Positions 12,674 to 23,377 of a stretch of 64,000 nucleotides of DNA are shown in pieces. Where the stretch lies: NCBI RefSeq assembly GCF_029784135.1, contig NC_073746.1, forward strand, positions 159,267,108-159,331,107, written 5' to 3'. The position numbers and the translations under genes are program-made. This DNA is from Toxorhynchites rutilus septentrionalis (taxonomy: Eukaryota; Arthropoda; Insecta; Diptera; Culicidae). The notes below the pieces were generated by a model. The model was not told the origin of the DNA. It did no database searches and saw only the letters and a list, made by a program, of their open reading frames with translations. Every line of letters starts with the position of its first letter. Within the stretch, counting starts at the first letter, position 1.

Positions 12674-13736
12674 GGTGAAGGTGGAAGCTAGCCATTGTAG
12701 TAGTATAGGTAAACCCACGTGTAAAAATGGGGTAATAGTGTTTGTGAGAGAAGAGCAAAGCACATGTAAATAGATCAATTCACTTATCAGACTGTGTGGC
12801 GCTTCATGTGTGGCGCTTCATTGACACGAGTCTTTGAATACATTTGAAAAAAAAAATAACAATTCAATACTGAAGTTAAATGTATGAACGATATGTTCCG
12901 ATGAACGATTGCAAACATAAATATATATGGAAGGTGCATTTGAATATGAAGTAAAATTCTGATTATACGCGAGCGTAACATGAGCAAATTTATAACACAT
13001 GCGAATTGGGGCTCTTTTGATATTAACAAGTTCTTCCGCATAGTATCGATGCCGATAATTCCTCAATTTTTTTCCTTCGTTGGTCGTATTGTTTTCACAT
13101 ATTCACGTTGGAGAGCCTTAACCCTTCTCTTCGTTGGCCGAGACATTTAGATTGAATGTAATACTTTTCCGTTTATTGTTTTTGAAAGCATAGGGAGCCG
13201 TGGCAGTGTTCCGAGCTCTGCAATACAATTTTCTTACCCTATGTTAAAGTTGCTAAAACTAACATTATACACCCATTAAACGTAAAAATAATAATTGTAT
13301 TGATATCAACACAATTTTATCCTATTGATTTTCATAACATGAAACGCTATAACTCAGGAATAACATTTTATTGAGTGGTTTTGATAGCTGTTTCGATGAT
13401 GTTGTCTGGCATCAGTGTCGAAAAAATAACGATGCTTTCACCAATACAAACAAAACCATTGCCGAAGATTGAAAAATGAAAATTTTACTTTCAGAGCACT
13501 TGCTCGAGTTTTCCGACGTTTTTCACTATACAGTGCGACAGCAGGTGAAAATTTAATATCTTGTGAGTAATCGATTAGAGTTTGGTTGATATTACTTCAT
13601 GGGAAGTGTGCGAAAACGATCATTTTCTTCACACTGTTTCGCAAAATAATTGATTTTCGGGCGAGGGGTGAGGGAGGGAGATGAAAGAAGTGAGCGCCAT
13701 TGTGGCAGCCATTTGTGGCTAGCTTCCACCTTCACC
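12674..13736. mobile_element. TTAA-flanked non-autonomous element, family B copy 1
   Basis: Perfectly facing ends (GGTGAAGGTGGAAGCTAGCC at the left, its complement at 13717-13736) are flanked by TTAA on both sides (12670-12673 and 13737-13740). An inverted relative of nearly the same length lies at 28807-29850. TTAA target duplication suggests mobilisation by a piggyBac-type transposase. The 1063-bp interior has no transposase frame. It starts with a duplicated TGTGGCGCTTCATG near 12792-12820. Confidence 0.8.
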
Positions 13737-13756
13737 TTAAAGATAACATATTGGGG

Positions 13757-13954
13757 CATATTGGGACATGTAATCAAGGTCTAACCGAGCCAACACATCT
13801 CTCACCGGCACATTGGGCTGTCTCTATTGGGCCCGAAGGGAATTTCATAGATTCGATATGGCGACAAGATACACCTCACACGACCAAACAACGTGCTCGA
13901 TGTCGTGATAACTCTGGTCACGAACGCAGAGATTGTTGCTGGTAAGAAACGAAC
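13757..13954 (-). pseudogene. I-type LINE ORF2 extreme 3' fragment
   Basis: Complement of about 40015-40220 of the full-length element, covering the C-terminal cysteine-rich region (CVCGRGYHDIEHVVW in the intact protein). It overlaps in element coordinates with the end of the 3476-4606 copy, so it is a separate insertion. It begins 20 bp from the family B element. Confidence 0.85.
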
Positions 13955-14544
13955 ACAGGCATAGTAGTGAAAATTCAACGTATCAACCATCAAAGGGTAA
14001 AGGAAAAAAAGGCGAGTGTGTAATTTCGGGGACATAACCTGAGAGACGTTGAACTACGACAAGAGATGTCAATTTATATGTATATATTGTCTTATTTTCA
14101 TTTCTTTGAATGAAGAATAATTTGACTTTTTTGTGAAGTAATCTAAAATGTTTTAGTTTACTCGGAAAATTAATTCTTCATGAAAATTTGGTTGGTTCTA
14201 AGAAAAACCTTTGGTGTTATCATTGGCGTTGGTGATGCTGGATCATAACTTTGGTGCCGTCGATGATGTTGCTGGATGCTGGCTTTTGCGCATGTTTGGT
14301 GGCATCGGAGGTGAAAACAACCGCATCGAAACATATTTTCACCTTCAGTTTTCAACCGAAGAACACAGCTCTCACGGTAGCGAATTATTTTTCACACAAA
14401 TTACCACCTTTGAATGAACTGCAATTTTTTTTCTGGACAACACAATATGAGCTATCCTAATTTTTTTCTAATTTTTTTTTCATTCTTCTTGATTTCATAA
14501 AATTATAAAGCCTGTCCACGTTAAATTTCGGGTACCAAGATGTT
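13955..14544. other. No gene recognised
   Basis: AT-rich. Two short overlapping plus-strand frames between 14211 and 14460 show no family resemblance. Nothing else was seen. Confidence 0.45.
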
Positions 14545-15532
14545 GTAAAGTAAGCAACTGAATATAATTCATGGAAGTATAAAGAGCTATAAAACAACAT
14601 AAAAACGTATTAATCGATTGTGGTTTCATTGGAGTAAGAATCAGAACATAGCATAACTGCATGCCCGAAACAAACATATTTTTTACATTTCATGCAGTTG
14701 TTGCGTATTTTTCGGGTCTTTTATCAAAGTGAAGAATGTAACCTTCTAGACAATTACCAGATGGTAAAGGTTCTGCAATATAAAGTTTGCATATTTCTAA
14801 TATTCTTTATCTCTGTGTTCTTGGTAAACTAGAAATTAATGCCATTTTAGATGGGGCATAAAAAGATGATATAAAAGGATTTCTAGGAACTTCCTTTTAT
14901 TTTTCTGGTTTTCTTGTTGATATTTTCCATTATAAATAAAATATATCCGAAACTTTAACTGTTAAAAATTACCACAAGCCACCGATTAGTTTATAGTTTA
15001 CTGTTTACAATTATTCCACAAGTGAAATGCTTTCACAAGTGTGTATATGTATGACCATTATATTTAGCGAATAACTATACGAAAGTCAAACATTTATATT
15101 TTGCTTTTGAACGTATGAATCTAACGACGAATATATCGACGAATAGTTAATATATGGATCCGTTCAATCCAGTTACAAAAGGGACTGAAATCAAATAAGA
15201 ATAGTCCGGTAATGATCTTATGCATTATATGCAATAAATATTCCACGCCACTAACATTAATTTATACATTTCATTCAACAATATTCTAGAATATGAAAAA
15301 AGGCACTTGTCCAAAAAAGATACTCCTATACTCGCGTCGATGTGTCAGACCGAAAGTGTTAAAAAAGTGGCACACGTCCCCATTGTACTAACACATGCGA
15401 TACGCTAAACGATGACGCACGACGAATAACGAAGCTAGAGAGAATCGCAAAGTCGTAGTGTTTATATTTTCTGAGAAATGAACGAATTATTGATTTCTCG
15501 GTCTGACAGACTAATGCGCGAGTATAGGAGTG
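14545..15532 (-). mobile_element. piggyBac-like non-autonomous element, family A copy 1 (3'-truncated)
   Basis: Inverted relative of 26979-28233. The right end GCGCGAGTATAGGAGTG is followed by TTAA (15533-15536). Homology fades near 14545, before the other terminus. That TTAA falls within the coding sequence of the DD37E transposase relic at 15537-16290, directly after its PMEKYWAL motif, so the element inserted into that older transposon. No transposase frame inside. Confidence 0.75.
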
Positions 15533-15536
15533 TTAA

Positions 15537-16290
15537 TCAGAGCCCAGTACTTTTCCATCGGGCGATGTTCTGGGCAGTTCGGTGGATTTGCCGTTTTTGG
15601 CACATATTTGACCTCATGTGCATTATACCATTCCAGGATGGATTCTGCATAGTGACAAAAGGCCAAATCTGGCCAAAACAACGCTAAAGAGTCGTGGCTT
15701 CTTATGAATGGTAGCAACCGCTTCTAGAGACATTCCTTCTCGTAAACATCTTTGTTAATAATGCCGGTAGAGACGAAAGATTTGTTTTTTCGGCAATAAC
15801 TGCATATGGACTGCAAAACCAAGTACTTTTTGGGGAATTTAAATTGCTTCTTGGTCCGGAAACACTCGGCTACGGTATTTCTTCGTATTTCAGTATAAAA
15901 AGCGAGACCCGGAAGCTGTTTGAAGTCTCCGAGAACATAAGTTTCATCGTCCATTATGGTGCATGAGCAGTTTTGTAAAAACTGAGTGTAGAGTACCTTA
16001 GCACGGCTTTTTGCAGTGATATTTTGCTTATCATCACGATTGGGCACCTTTTCACTTTGTACGCCTTCAGTCCATGCCTCTGCTTTACTTTTTGTAGATC
16101 TGATTTTGATTTTCCAACCTTTCGAGCCACATTTCTAACTGAAAGGTTGGGATGTTTCTCAATAATGGCAACCGCCTTTCGGTCTATCTGTCGGGAGCAT
16201 ACATTTCGATTTGTTCCGCTTCCAACCTTCCGATCCACAGTTAAGCGCTGGTCAAACGATTTGCACACATTAAACACGGTACTCTTCGGC
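15537..16290 (-). pseudogene. DD37E transposase relic interrupted by a TTAA element
   Basis: Minus-strand frames read, N- to C-terminal: LTVDRKVGSGTNRN and NLSVRNVARKVGKSKSDL (DNA-binding helices); TIMDDETYVLGDFKQLPG (first Asp); KECL; ALFWPDLAFCHYAES (second Asp); and HRPMEKYWAL (Glu, 37 residues after the second Asp). At least two frameshifts separate these blocks, and the N-terminus is missing. The C-terminal end is cut off at 15536 by the family A element. The transposase type matches 18653-19660, but the sequence is clearly diverged from it. Confidence 0.85.
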
Positions 16291-16496
16291 TAACTCGACT
16301 GGTCATTAGTAGCACCATCTCAGATTGCTCTGAAACGTTGTGGGTGTAATTCATCATTCAATAAATCATTTGAGAAATTTTACATACTTGAAATCTCTCA
16401 AAAAAATAGATTACTTTTTTGAATCTTGTAGGTCTTATAGTTTTTTTTCTTAACTTACTTAACTTAACTTAACTGAACTAACTTTTTTTTCAAAAA

Positions 16497-16855
16497 AACA
16501 TATGATCGGCAACACATTTGGTGCATCTCAACGCATAACTTTTGCTATCCCATCATTCTCGGTCGAAACACGTTATCGATAACACACCCAGTGCATCTCG
16601 GCGCAAAACTTGTTCTATTGCATTGTCCTCGGTCGAAAACACATGATCGGTTACACACGCGGTGCTTTTTGACGCAAAATTTATACTATTTCATCATCCT
16701 TGGTTGTAAAGACACGATCGTTAACACATCTGGTGCATTTCGACGCAAAACTTTTGCTATCCCATCATCCTGTAACTCTATGTTGCATCGAAATGCACCA
16801 AATGTGTTTCTGATCATATTTTCCAGACTGAGGACAATGGGATAGCAAAAGTTCA
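16497..16855. repeat. Tandem ~75-bp repeats closed by an inverted unit
   Basis: Units containing ACACATTTGGTGCATCTC, an ACGCAAAACTTTTGCTATC-like phrase and ATCATCCTCGGTCGAAA-like phrases recur about four times from 16505 to 16770. At 16783-16855 the unit appears once more in reverse complement (GAAATGCACCAAATGTGT, then GGGATAGCAAAAGTT). A unit array closed by an inverted copy resembles miniature inverted-repeat elements with internal tandem expansion. Confidence 0.75.
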
Positions 16856-16920
16856 AAAATCCAAAAAAATCTAAATTCATAAATTCAAAAATTTAAAAGT
16901 TCTTTCTTCTTTATTCTTTC

Positions 16921-17300
16921 TTTTTTCTTCTTTCTTCTTTCTTCTTTCTTCTTTCTTCTTTCTTCTTTCTTCTTTCTTCTTTCTTCTTTCTTCTTTCTTC
17001 TTTCTTCTTTCTTCTTTCTTCTTTCTTCTTTCTTCTTTCTTCTTTCTTCTTTCTTCTTTCTTCTTTCTTCTTTCTTCTTTCTTCTTTCTTCTTTCTTCTT
17101 TCTTCTTTCTTCTTTCTTCTTTCTTCTTTCTTCTTTCTTCTTTCTTCTTTCTTCTTTCTTCTTTCTTCTTTCTTCTTTCTTCTTTCTTCTTTCTTCTTTC
17201 TTCTTTCTTCTTTCTTCTTTCTTCTTTCTTCTTTCTTCTTTCTTCTTTCTTCTTTCTTCTTTCTTCTTTCTTCTTTCTTCTTTCTTCTTTCTTCTTTCTT
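16921..17300. repeat. Pure heptanucleotide tract (TTCTTTC)n, ~53 copies
   Basis: About 380 bp of nearly uninterrupted TTCTTTC units: only pyrimidines on this strand, only purines on the other. A degenerate lead-in starts near 16900. Such mirror polypurine-polypyrimidine tracts can form triplex DNA and vary greatly in length between individuals; assembled length may be unreliable. Confidence 0.97.
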
Positions 17301-18523
17301 ATTACCTTTATAAAAGATGTAACTGCAAAATGTACCGGATTTTATCTTTGCTGACTTGCATTTGAAATTGTTGAAAATGTTTGATCAATAATTCTGATCA
17401 CTATCACTACAGCCATCTACCCGGGAAATTTTTTTCCGTTCACAGTTTTTCTCTCAACCTTATATTAGGCTGTCAAAAAAGTCCTGCGGTATTTCCGCGA
17501 TGTGTAGTTCTAGTTGTATTAATTGAATCGAGTCATACTATAGCTTGTTGGAAAGGTATTTTTGCGCGCTATAATATAGTCCTTGACAGTGTTTTGTTTG
17601 GTTAAGTCGTTCGTGAGTTATAGTGTCGCAAATATGGAGCAAAATAAAGAGAAAATCCGACATATTTTACAGTACTACTATGACAAAGGCAAAAATGCAT
17701 CTCAAGATGCCAATAAAATTTGTGCAGTTTATGGATCCGATACAGTTTCCATTTCCACCGCACAACGATGGTTTCAACGTTTTCGTTCTGATGTAGAGGT
17801 CGTCGAAGATGCGCCACGCTCCGGAAGGCCTGTCGTCGAAAATTGCGACAAAATCGCTGAATTAGCCGAGAAAAACCGGCATAGTAGCAGCCGTAGCATC
17901 GGCCAAGAGCTGGGGATAAGTCATCAAACCGTTATTAACTATTTGAAGAAGCTTGGATTCACAAAGAAGCTCGATGTATGGGTGCCACACACGTTGACGC
18001 AAAAAAACATCTTTGACCGTATCGACGCATATGAATCGCTGCTTCACGACAACGTGAAGCGCAAACGGTCGTGGTCGAAGCCCGCTGAAGCGGCTCAGAC
18101 GGTGGCCAAGCCCTCATTAACGGCCAGGAAGGTTATGCTGTGTGTTTGGTTGGATTGTCAAGGAATAATCTATTATGAGCTGCTTCCCTATGGCCAAACG
18201 CTCAATTCGGACCTGTACTGCCAACAACTGGACCGCTTGAAGGTAGCACTCATGAAGAAGAGGCCATCTTTGATAAACAGAGGTCGCATTGTCTTCCATC
18301 AGGACAACGCCAGGCCACACACTTCTTTGGTGACGCGCCAGAAGCTCCGGAAGCTCGGATGGGAGGTTCTTTTGCATCCGCCGTATAGTTCGGACCTTGC
18401 ACCAAGTGACTACCACCTGTTTTTGTCCATGGCGAACGAGCTAGGTAGTCAGAAGTTAGTCACAAAAGAGGCCTGTGAAAATTAGCTATCCGAGTGTTTT
18501 GCCAATAAAGAAGCGAGCTTCTA

Positions 18524-19814
18524 AAGGGTGTGTCACATCAAATTGCATCACGGAAAAAACACTGTAGAAATTCGCCCAGTAGACCGATCCTCTTGAAAAT
18601 TTTAGACAGTAAAATAAAAACTATTAAACAACTTTTGGCATTTTCTTTTTATTCATACTTCGAGCCCAAGCCCGTATGCTCGCACCTTCTTCTTTACCCG
18701 GTCCATAATGTTCTGTACAACGTCAGGTTGTAGTTTTTTTTTAACAGAAATCCATTTTCTCTTGAAGTCCGCCTCCGATTTGACAACTTTTGGGTTCTTC
18801 CGGAGGGCCTGCTTCATAATCGCCCAATATTTCTCTATTGGGCGAAGCTCTGGCGCGTTGGGCGGATTGATTTCCTTTGGCACGAAGGTGACCCCGTTGG
18901 CTTCGTACCACTCCAACTCGTCCTTTGAATAGTGGCACGAAGCGAGATCCGGCCAGAAGATGGTCGGGCCCTCGTGCTGCTTCAATAGTGGTAGTAAGCG
19001 CTTCTGTAGGCACTCCTTAAGGTAAACCTGCCCGTTTACCGTGCCGGTCATCACGAAGGGGGCGCTCCGCTTTCCGCAAGAGCAGATCGCTTGCCACACC
19101 ATGTACTTTTTGGCAAACTTGGATAGTTTCTGCTTGCGAATCTCCTTTGGAACGCTGAATTTGTCCTCTGCGGAGAAGAACAACAGGCCCGGCAGCTGAC
19201 GAAAGTCCGCTTTGACGTAGGTTTCGTCGTCCATTACCAGGCAATGCGGCTTCGTCAGCATTTCGGTGTACAGCTTCCGGGCTCGCGTCTTCCCCACCAT
19301 GTTTTGCCTTTCGTCGCGATTAGGAGCCTTCTGAACCTTGTATGTACGCAGGCCCTCCCGCTGCTTGGTCCGCTGGACGAATGAACTTGACAAATTCAGC
19401 TTATTGGCGACATCCCGGACCGAACTTCTCGGATCACGTCTAAACTTCTTAACTACGCGCTTTTCACTGACGGAGCATCCATTTTTGCCGTTCTTCACCT
19501 TCCGGTCGATGGTTAGGTTCTCGAAGTATCGTTTTAGTACTCTGCTGCCCGTGGGTTGGACGATTCCCAGCATCTTACCGATGTCCCGATGTGACAACTC
19601 CGGATTCTCGAAATGAGTGCACAGGATTAATTCACGACGCTCTTTTTCGTTCGACGACATTTTTCCAAATTTACGAAAAATTGACAGTGAAGCATGGCCA
19701 ACGTGATCTATACACTCTTATCTGATTATAAGCGAAAGCTGAAGATATAATTCCTAAAAATTAAATTTCTACAGCGTTTTTTCCGTGATGCAATTTGATG
19801 TGACACACCCTTCA
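18524..19814 (-). mobile_element. Apparently intact DD37E (ITmD37E-type) transposon
   Basis: Inverted terminal repeats of about 47 bp with one mismatch (GGGTGTGTCACATCAAATTG at 18526, complement ending near 19812) are flanked by TA (18522-18523 and 19815-19816). The sister mariner at 43087-44369 shows the uninterrupted target. Length 1291 bp. Long, nearly identical termini and an uninterrupted transposase suggest recent arrival. Its left end lacks two bases present at the right end. Confidence 0.93.
18653..19660 (-). CDS. DD37E transposase, intact frame (335 aa)
   Basis: Cut-and-paste transposase expected to bind the flanking terminal repeats in the nucleus and move the element into TA sites. 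The N-terminal half carries two helix-turn-helix regions (about residues 18-45, SHRDIGKMLGI; and 75-100, SSVRDVANKLNLSS), like the paired-type domain of Tc1 transposases. The catalytic triad is complete: first Asp in LVMDDETYV (about 147), second in TIFWPDLAS (about 245) and Glu in LRPIEKYWA, with exactly 37 residues between the last two. Length is normal for the family. The ATG at 19660 is the first in frame and lies about 150 bp inside the right terminal repeat. No frameshift or stop was seen, so it may encode active transposase; this is inference. Confidence 0.93.
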   Translation of the reverse strand: MSSNEKERRELILCTHFENPELSHRDIGKMLGIVQPTGSRVLKRYFENLTIDRKVKNGKNGCSVSEKRVVKKFRRDPRSSVRDVANKLNLSSSFVQRTKQREGLRTYKVQKAPNRDERQNMVGKTRARKLYTEMLTKPHCLVMDDETYVKADFRQLPGLLFFSAEDKFSVPKEIRKQKLSKFAKKYMVWQAICSCGKRSAPFVMTGTVNGQVYLKECLQKRLLPLLKQHEGPTIFWPDLASCHYSKDELEWYEANGVTFVPKEINPPNAPELRPIEKYWAIMKQALRKNPKVVKSEADFKRKWISVKKKLQPDVVQNIMDRVKKKVRAYGLGLEV

Positions 19815-19979
19815 TAACAGGGGTATTATGAAGTTGGCATCTCGTTGGGAACAAGTCATCGAACAAAACGGCGCATATTTGACTTAAAACAGATGATTGT
19901 AACTAATTTTATGAACAAATGAAAATTCAAAAAAAAAATACCGCAGGACTTTTTTGACAGCCTAATATATCGAGAATTA

Positions 19980-20512
19980 CGAGGTATGGCTATTAAATAA
20001 CGAGACTGCGCGCCTGGAGGGCGCCCTAGAGGGGTGATGGTAAAAACGAATAATGCGTTCGGTAACTTGAAGTATCTGCTATAAACGTACGAAAACACGT
20101 TTTTGTCATTATAGTAGTTTGCGAGCAGCAGTAATTTGAATGGAACGTGGTTTGTAGTGCGCGTTGGAAATCATGTGTGACAAAAAACATCTGCCCATAA
20201 CGCGCTGTCGGTAAAGCAATTTTTAACCTAGATCTAGCCCCATGCGACTTTTTTCTATTCCCCAAGATCAAATCCGTGTTGGAAGGTACTCGATTTATGT
20301 CCGTAGAAGAGGCGAATGAAAAAGCGACGCGGCTTTTGAACGCCATCATAAAAGAAGAGTTTCGCATTGCTTTGAACAATGGAAAAAAACGTATGGAAAT
20401 GTGTGCGAGGAGCCAAGGGGAGTATATTGAAGTGGAGCATATCGTTGTACCGTAATTTTTAGAATATGAACCTTTTTCGTAACCAGTCTCGTTATTTAAT
20501 AGCCATACCTCG
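19980..20512 (+). mobile_element. Internally deleted mariner-like element
   Basis: CGAGGTATGGCTATTAAATA at the left faces its complement at 20493-20512. The inverted repeat continues through ACGAGACT (28 bp), with TA on both flanks. Only the C-terminal transposase end remains inside. It begins 14 bp after the mariner that ends at 19965. Confidence 0.88.
20231..20455 (+). pseudogene. C-terminal remnant of a mariner-like transposase
   Basis: The open stretch DLAPCDFFLFPKIKSVLEGT, then RFMSVEEANEKAT, KKRMEMC and QGEYIEVE, to a stop at 20453-20455. This is the standard end of a mariner-like transposase: the last catalytic Asp lies in LAPCDFFLF, and GTRF...GEYIE-type tails are common. Everything upstream of the last Asp is deleted. 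No start codon belongs to it. Confidence 0.8.
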
Positions 20513-21214
20513 TATATGTCTTGTGGAGACTTTGGATTCAGAGTGTTGTCAAGTCTATCCGAATCTTTCAGTAAAATGTCAACTGTCGAATTTCAGTTAT
20601 ATGTTCACAAAGTTTGAACTCCAGCGTTAAGTAAAATCAGAATCCCGATGAATTAAATGGTTAAAGTAGAAGCTAGATTTCGTATAGAAATGCGCTTCAG
20701 GAAACTTTAACTGAATTAAAGTAAATTTTAGTCAGTCTATGATAAAGCTTCACCATTTTTCTAATTTTCATCGAATATTCCGCTACTTCTTCGATCAATA
20801 TTACTTTTCAACTCGGTTTCAAAATGTTTGCCAATGAAAGTGAAGATCATCAAAATTCAAAAGAATTAAAGTCAACTTTCAATTCCATTTGACAAATGTT
20901 TTCGCCTATTTTCAATGGAAGTTTTCCTTTGAGTTAATACAAAACTGTAGTTGAAAGTGTTACAACCTTGTTTCGTTACATCACGAATCACCTGAAAACT
21001 TATCTGCTACAAAACTGACACTCAAGTTAATAATTTTTATTATTTCTACTCCATTTCCAGGAATCACCCAACATTGTTACACTTTACCTTTCCCGAACTT
21101 GTCTTCATGCGCCACATTAATACAAAAGAGAAAAACATCAGCATACGTAAACAACATTTTCAACATTGCAACAAAAGGAGTAACAAATGAAATGAAAGTT
21201 TTAAAACAAACACC
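20513..21214. other. No gene recognised
   Basis: AT-rich sequence with no convincing coding frame or paired termini. Confidence 0.45.
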
Positions 21215-22238
21215 AACTATAAAGGTTTATTCGCTCGAGCAACAGAGGAAGACAGTGTAAATCCAAGGAATAAAAGCAAAAACCTGCGGATTCCAAACGA
21301 CATTTCCTTTGAAAATCATCCCGTGCCTCCCATGGTTCTTCGAGTGCCCGGAAGAACGTAACTCCGAAAAACCTGTTTCAAGTCGATGAGAAGTTGAGGA
21401 GCATGGTGACATGCTGCTACCAGACCAAACGTACGATAAACCCAACAACTATCAGAACTATTCACGATTATATGATGAATTCAACCGAATCACCGATCCA
21501 AAAGAAATCAATGTCAAATGGCTGCACTGTGACATTTTCGGATATCGACATTGCCATTTGGAGTACCAGAGAACAATTGAAAGGGAAGCATGAAAATGGT
21601 GAAATTGTAACAGGTTGTAGATGTCGGAGAAGCGACAAGTGACGGGGTATACGACAGATACACAAGGACCAACGCTAGCAGCTTTGGTAGCCATAGTTGT
21701 GATAAACAAGCGGATTGTTAGTGAGGGGGATGATGATGCAGGATCACTGGTGAATTCTTCGGATGGTCGTTGAGACGGGGAGAAACAGGAGGACGATTAC
21801 GAGACGTCCAACTTTTTCAACAACATTCCGGAGTTTCGAGGTGAATCACTTGACCCGTTCAGTTCGTGTGAAAAGGTTAATTTGAACATCCAAATCAACA
21901 TCGATATCCTGCGTGCCTGCGAATTGTTTTTGATGCGCAATCGTATTCGACCAGATTTTTCCGGCAAATACAAAAAGTGATCAAGTAAGTTCCCCTTTTG
22001 CAACGATTTGGTGAAAGATCTAATTAATCGTTCGTCTTTCGTTTTCAGTGCCTCCGTATCAGCACCTCTCTCGTTTTACTGTCGCGCTCGAGAGCTCCTG
22101 TTGACAGCATCAACCGCAAACCAAAACATGTTTCACCCTCAATGCATCCGTCCTCTTGGGTGAACCGTGGAGGAACATCAACCAAATCCAGTGCGGCGAT
22201 AAACGCACTCTACAGTGTGCCAAACCGGGCCGGAAGAC
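21215..22238 (+). pseudogene. Decayed coding-like sequence of unknown family
   Basis: Several protein-like stretches follow one another on this strand. Around 21260-21360 there is NPRNKSKNLRIPND and ENHPVPPMVLRVPG. One frame from 21411 to 21980 reads LLPDQTYDKPNNYQNYSRL, KEINVKWLHCDIFGYRHC and, after 21621, SNFFNNIPEFRGESLDPF and IDILRACELFLMRNRIRPD. It is broken by stops at 21591, 21771 and nearby. GTAAGT follows at 21986, and a TTTTCAG-TGCC acceptor-like site at about 22050 opens a serine-rich frame to GTAAGT near 22231. This may be a dead gene, a retrotransposon gag or several relics. Function unknown. Confidence 0.35.
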
Positions 22239-23070
22239 GAAGACGATGTAAGTAGCCCGATTTCGCTTGCGAATGTGTCTCTCCTAATGGATATAAACGA
22301 TCATATTGAATCGGGAGATTAAATGAATGCGAATGACTTCTCGGCCTTGTTCGAAGGAGTGTGTTATTTGAAACAAATAACACACTGTTTTGTTTATCTC
22401 ATGATGCCAGAAGAAATAAATAGGTCAAATCCTTTGAACATTTTTGATGAATGAATAAATTGAACGGTGTGGGTAGCGAATCGAGTTTTCGTTTGGAACA
22501 AAGCATGATCTGTTTCATTCCAATGAAAATCATCGGAAACGGAAACGGAAAACGGAAAATCATCTCCGTTCTGTGACATAATAACGAATAATAAGCATGA
22601 TAGTAATCGAACAGAGATCAACAGAGCGGTTTTTCTGTACAAGCTGCTGACGATCGCTTGACTCGGTTTTTGAGACAGTGATTCGAAAAGAATGAAAAAA
22701 AAAAGATCGACAATCTTTTTGGCATTGTTGAAAAACATTGCTTCGATTTGTATTATTATTACAATAATTCCATGTTGGTAGCAGATCGGATCATTTCTTT
22801 ACGACTTCAGTATTGAAAAAAAAAAACAAAAACATGAATCTTATGTAATGCATGTTCACGCTAACAATGTCTTATTTAACCAGAACAATTTGATATTTAC
22901 ACTATGTCGAGGCTCTAAAATTATCTCAATTCTTTTTTTTTTAGGAAAACCTCAGCACCTTACGTTTGGACGTATTTTGTACAACATGTACTAGATCCCA
23001 CAGTCTTCGATCGCATTTTCAAGCACTAAAGGCAGAGTGTTGCATTAAAAGCCGATAACTTGACGAAACA
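22239..23070. other. No gene recognised
   Basis: AT-rich sequence. A minus-strand frame at 22394-22738 has no recognisable motif. Nothing else was seen. Confidence 0.45.
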
Positions 23071-23276
23071 ATGGTGGTCCCCGAATGGATGGCGTCGTAA
23101 ATATCATGCTCGGAGCTTCGGCTGGACTCGTGTGTTCTCGAACTTGCCATTCAGGATATAATCGAGGCGTGTTATAAGGCATAAGAATCTCAAATCTATA
23201 TATAATAACGCAACTAATACTACGTTGAGGCGGTGAAATTTTTCTAGAAACATTAGCGCATTCGAAGAAGAAGTGA
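23071..23276 (+). mobile_element. Diverged tRNA-derived SINE
   Basis: Sense-strand relative of the SINE at 144-420. Shared blocks include GAGGCGTGTTAT (23162), CATAAGAATCTC, TAATACTACGTTGAG and the GAAGAAGAAG tail (23264-23273). The tRNA-like head (TGGTCCCCGAATGG... near 23071) is degraded and shortened. Confidence 0.65.
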
Positions 23277-23377
23277 CAAATCGGGTTGAGATTCGAAACG
23301 AATTTGGCTCCGATCTTAAAGAGAATATCCATTGAAGAAAGACGAGATACATTCTGTCAAATATATTCCGGGATATT

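Larger units (their letters stand above)
17634..19892 (+). pseudogene. mariner DD34D transposase, deleted and interrupted
   Basis: The frame starts MEQNKEKIRHILQYYYDKG at 17634 and reads a helix-turn-helix N-terminus. Catalytic motifs VFHQDNARPHT and SSDLAPSDYHLF have 34 residues between the Asp residues, the mariner signature. Compared with 43163-44188 it lacks about 22 residues, including the VTGDKKW block with the first catalytic Asp (ESLLHDNV here). It has a TAG at 18483-18485 where the sister has Trp. The coding sequence is cut at 18523 by the DD37E transposon and resumes after 19814 with the last ~25 residues (MKLASRWEQVIEQNGAYL). Not functional. Confidence 0.9.
17465..19965 (+). mobile_element. 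mariner element (copy 1) carrying a nested DD37E transposon
   Basis: Ends TTAGGCTGTCAAAAAAGTCC and its complement (19946-19965) are flanked by TA on both sides. The terminal repeat is about 30 bp (to GCGGTATTT). Removing the nested element at 18524-19814 leaves about 1.2 kb, a normal mariner size. A sister copy without the insertion is at 43087-44369. The transposase is broken, so this copy is not autonomous. Confidence 0.92.

Noticed and set aside
17465..17605. Gene reading into the mariner left end
   Set aside because: The frame covers the mariner terminal repeat and leader; it is a by-product of the element.
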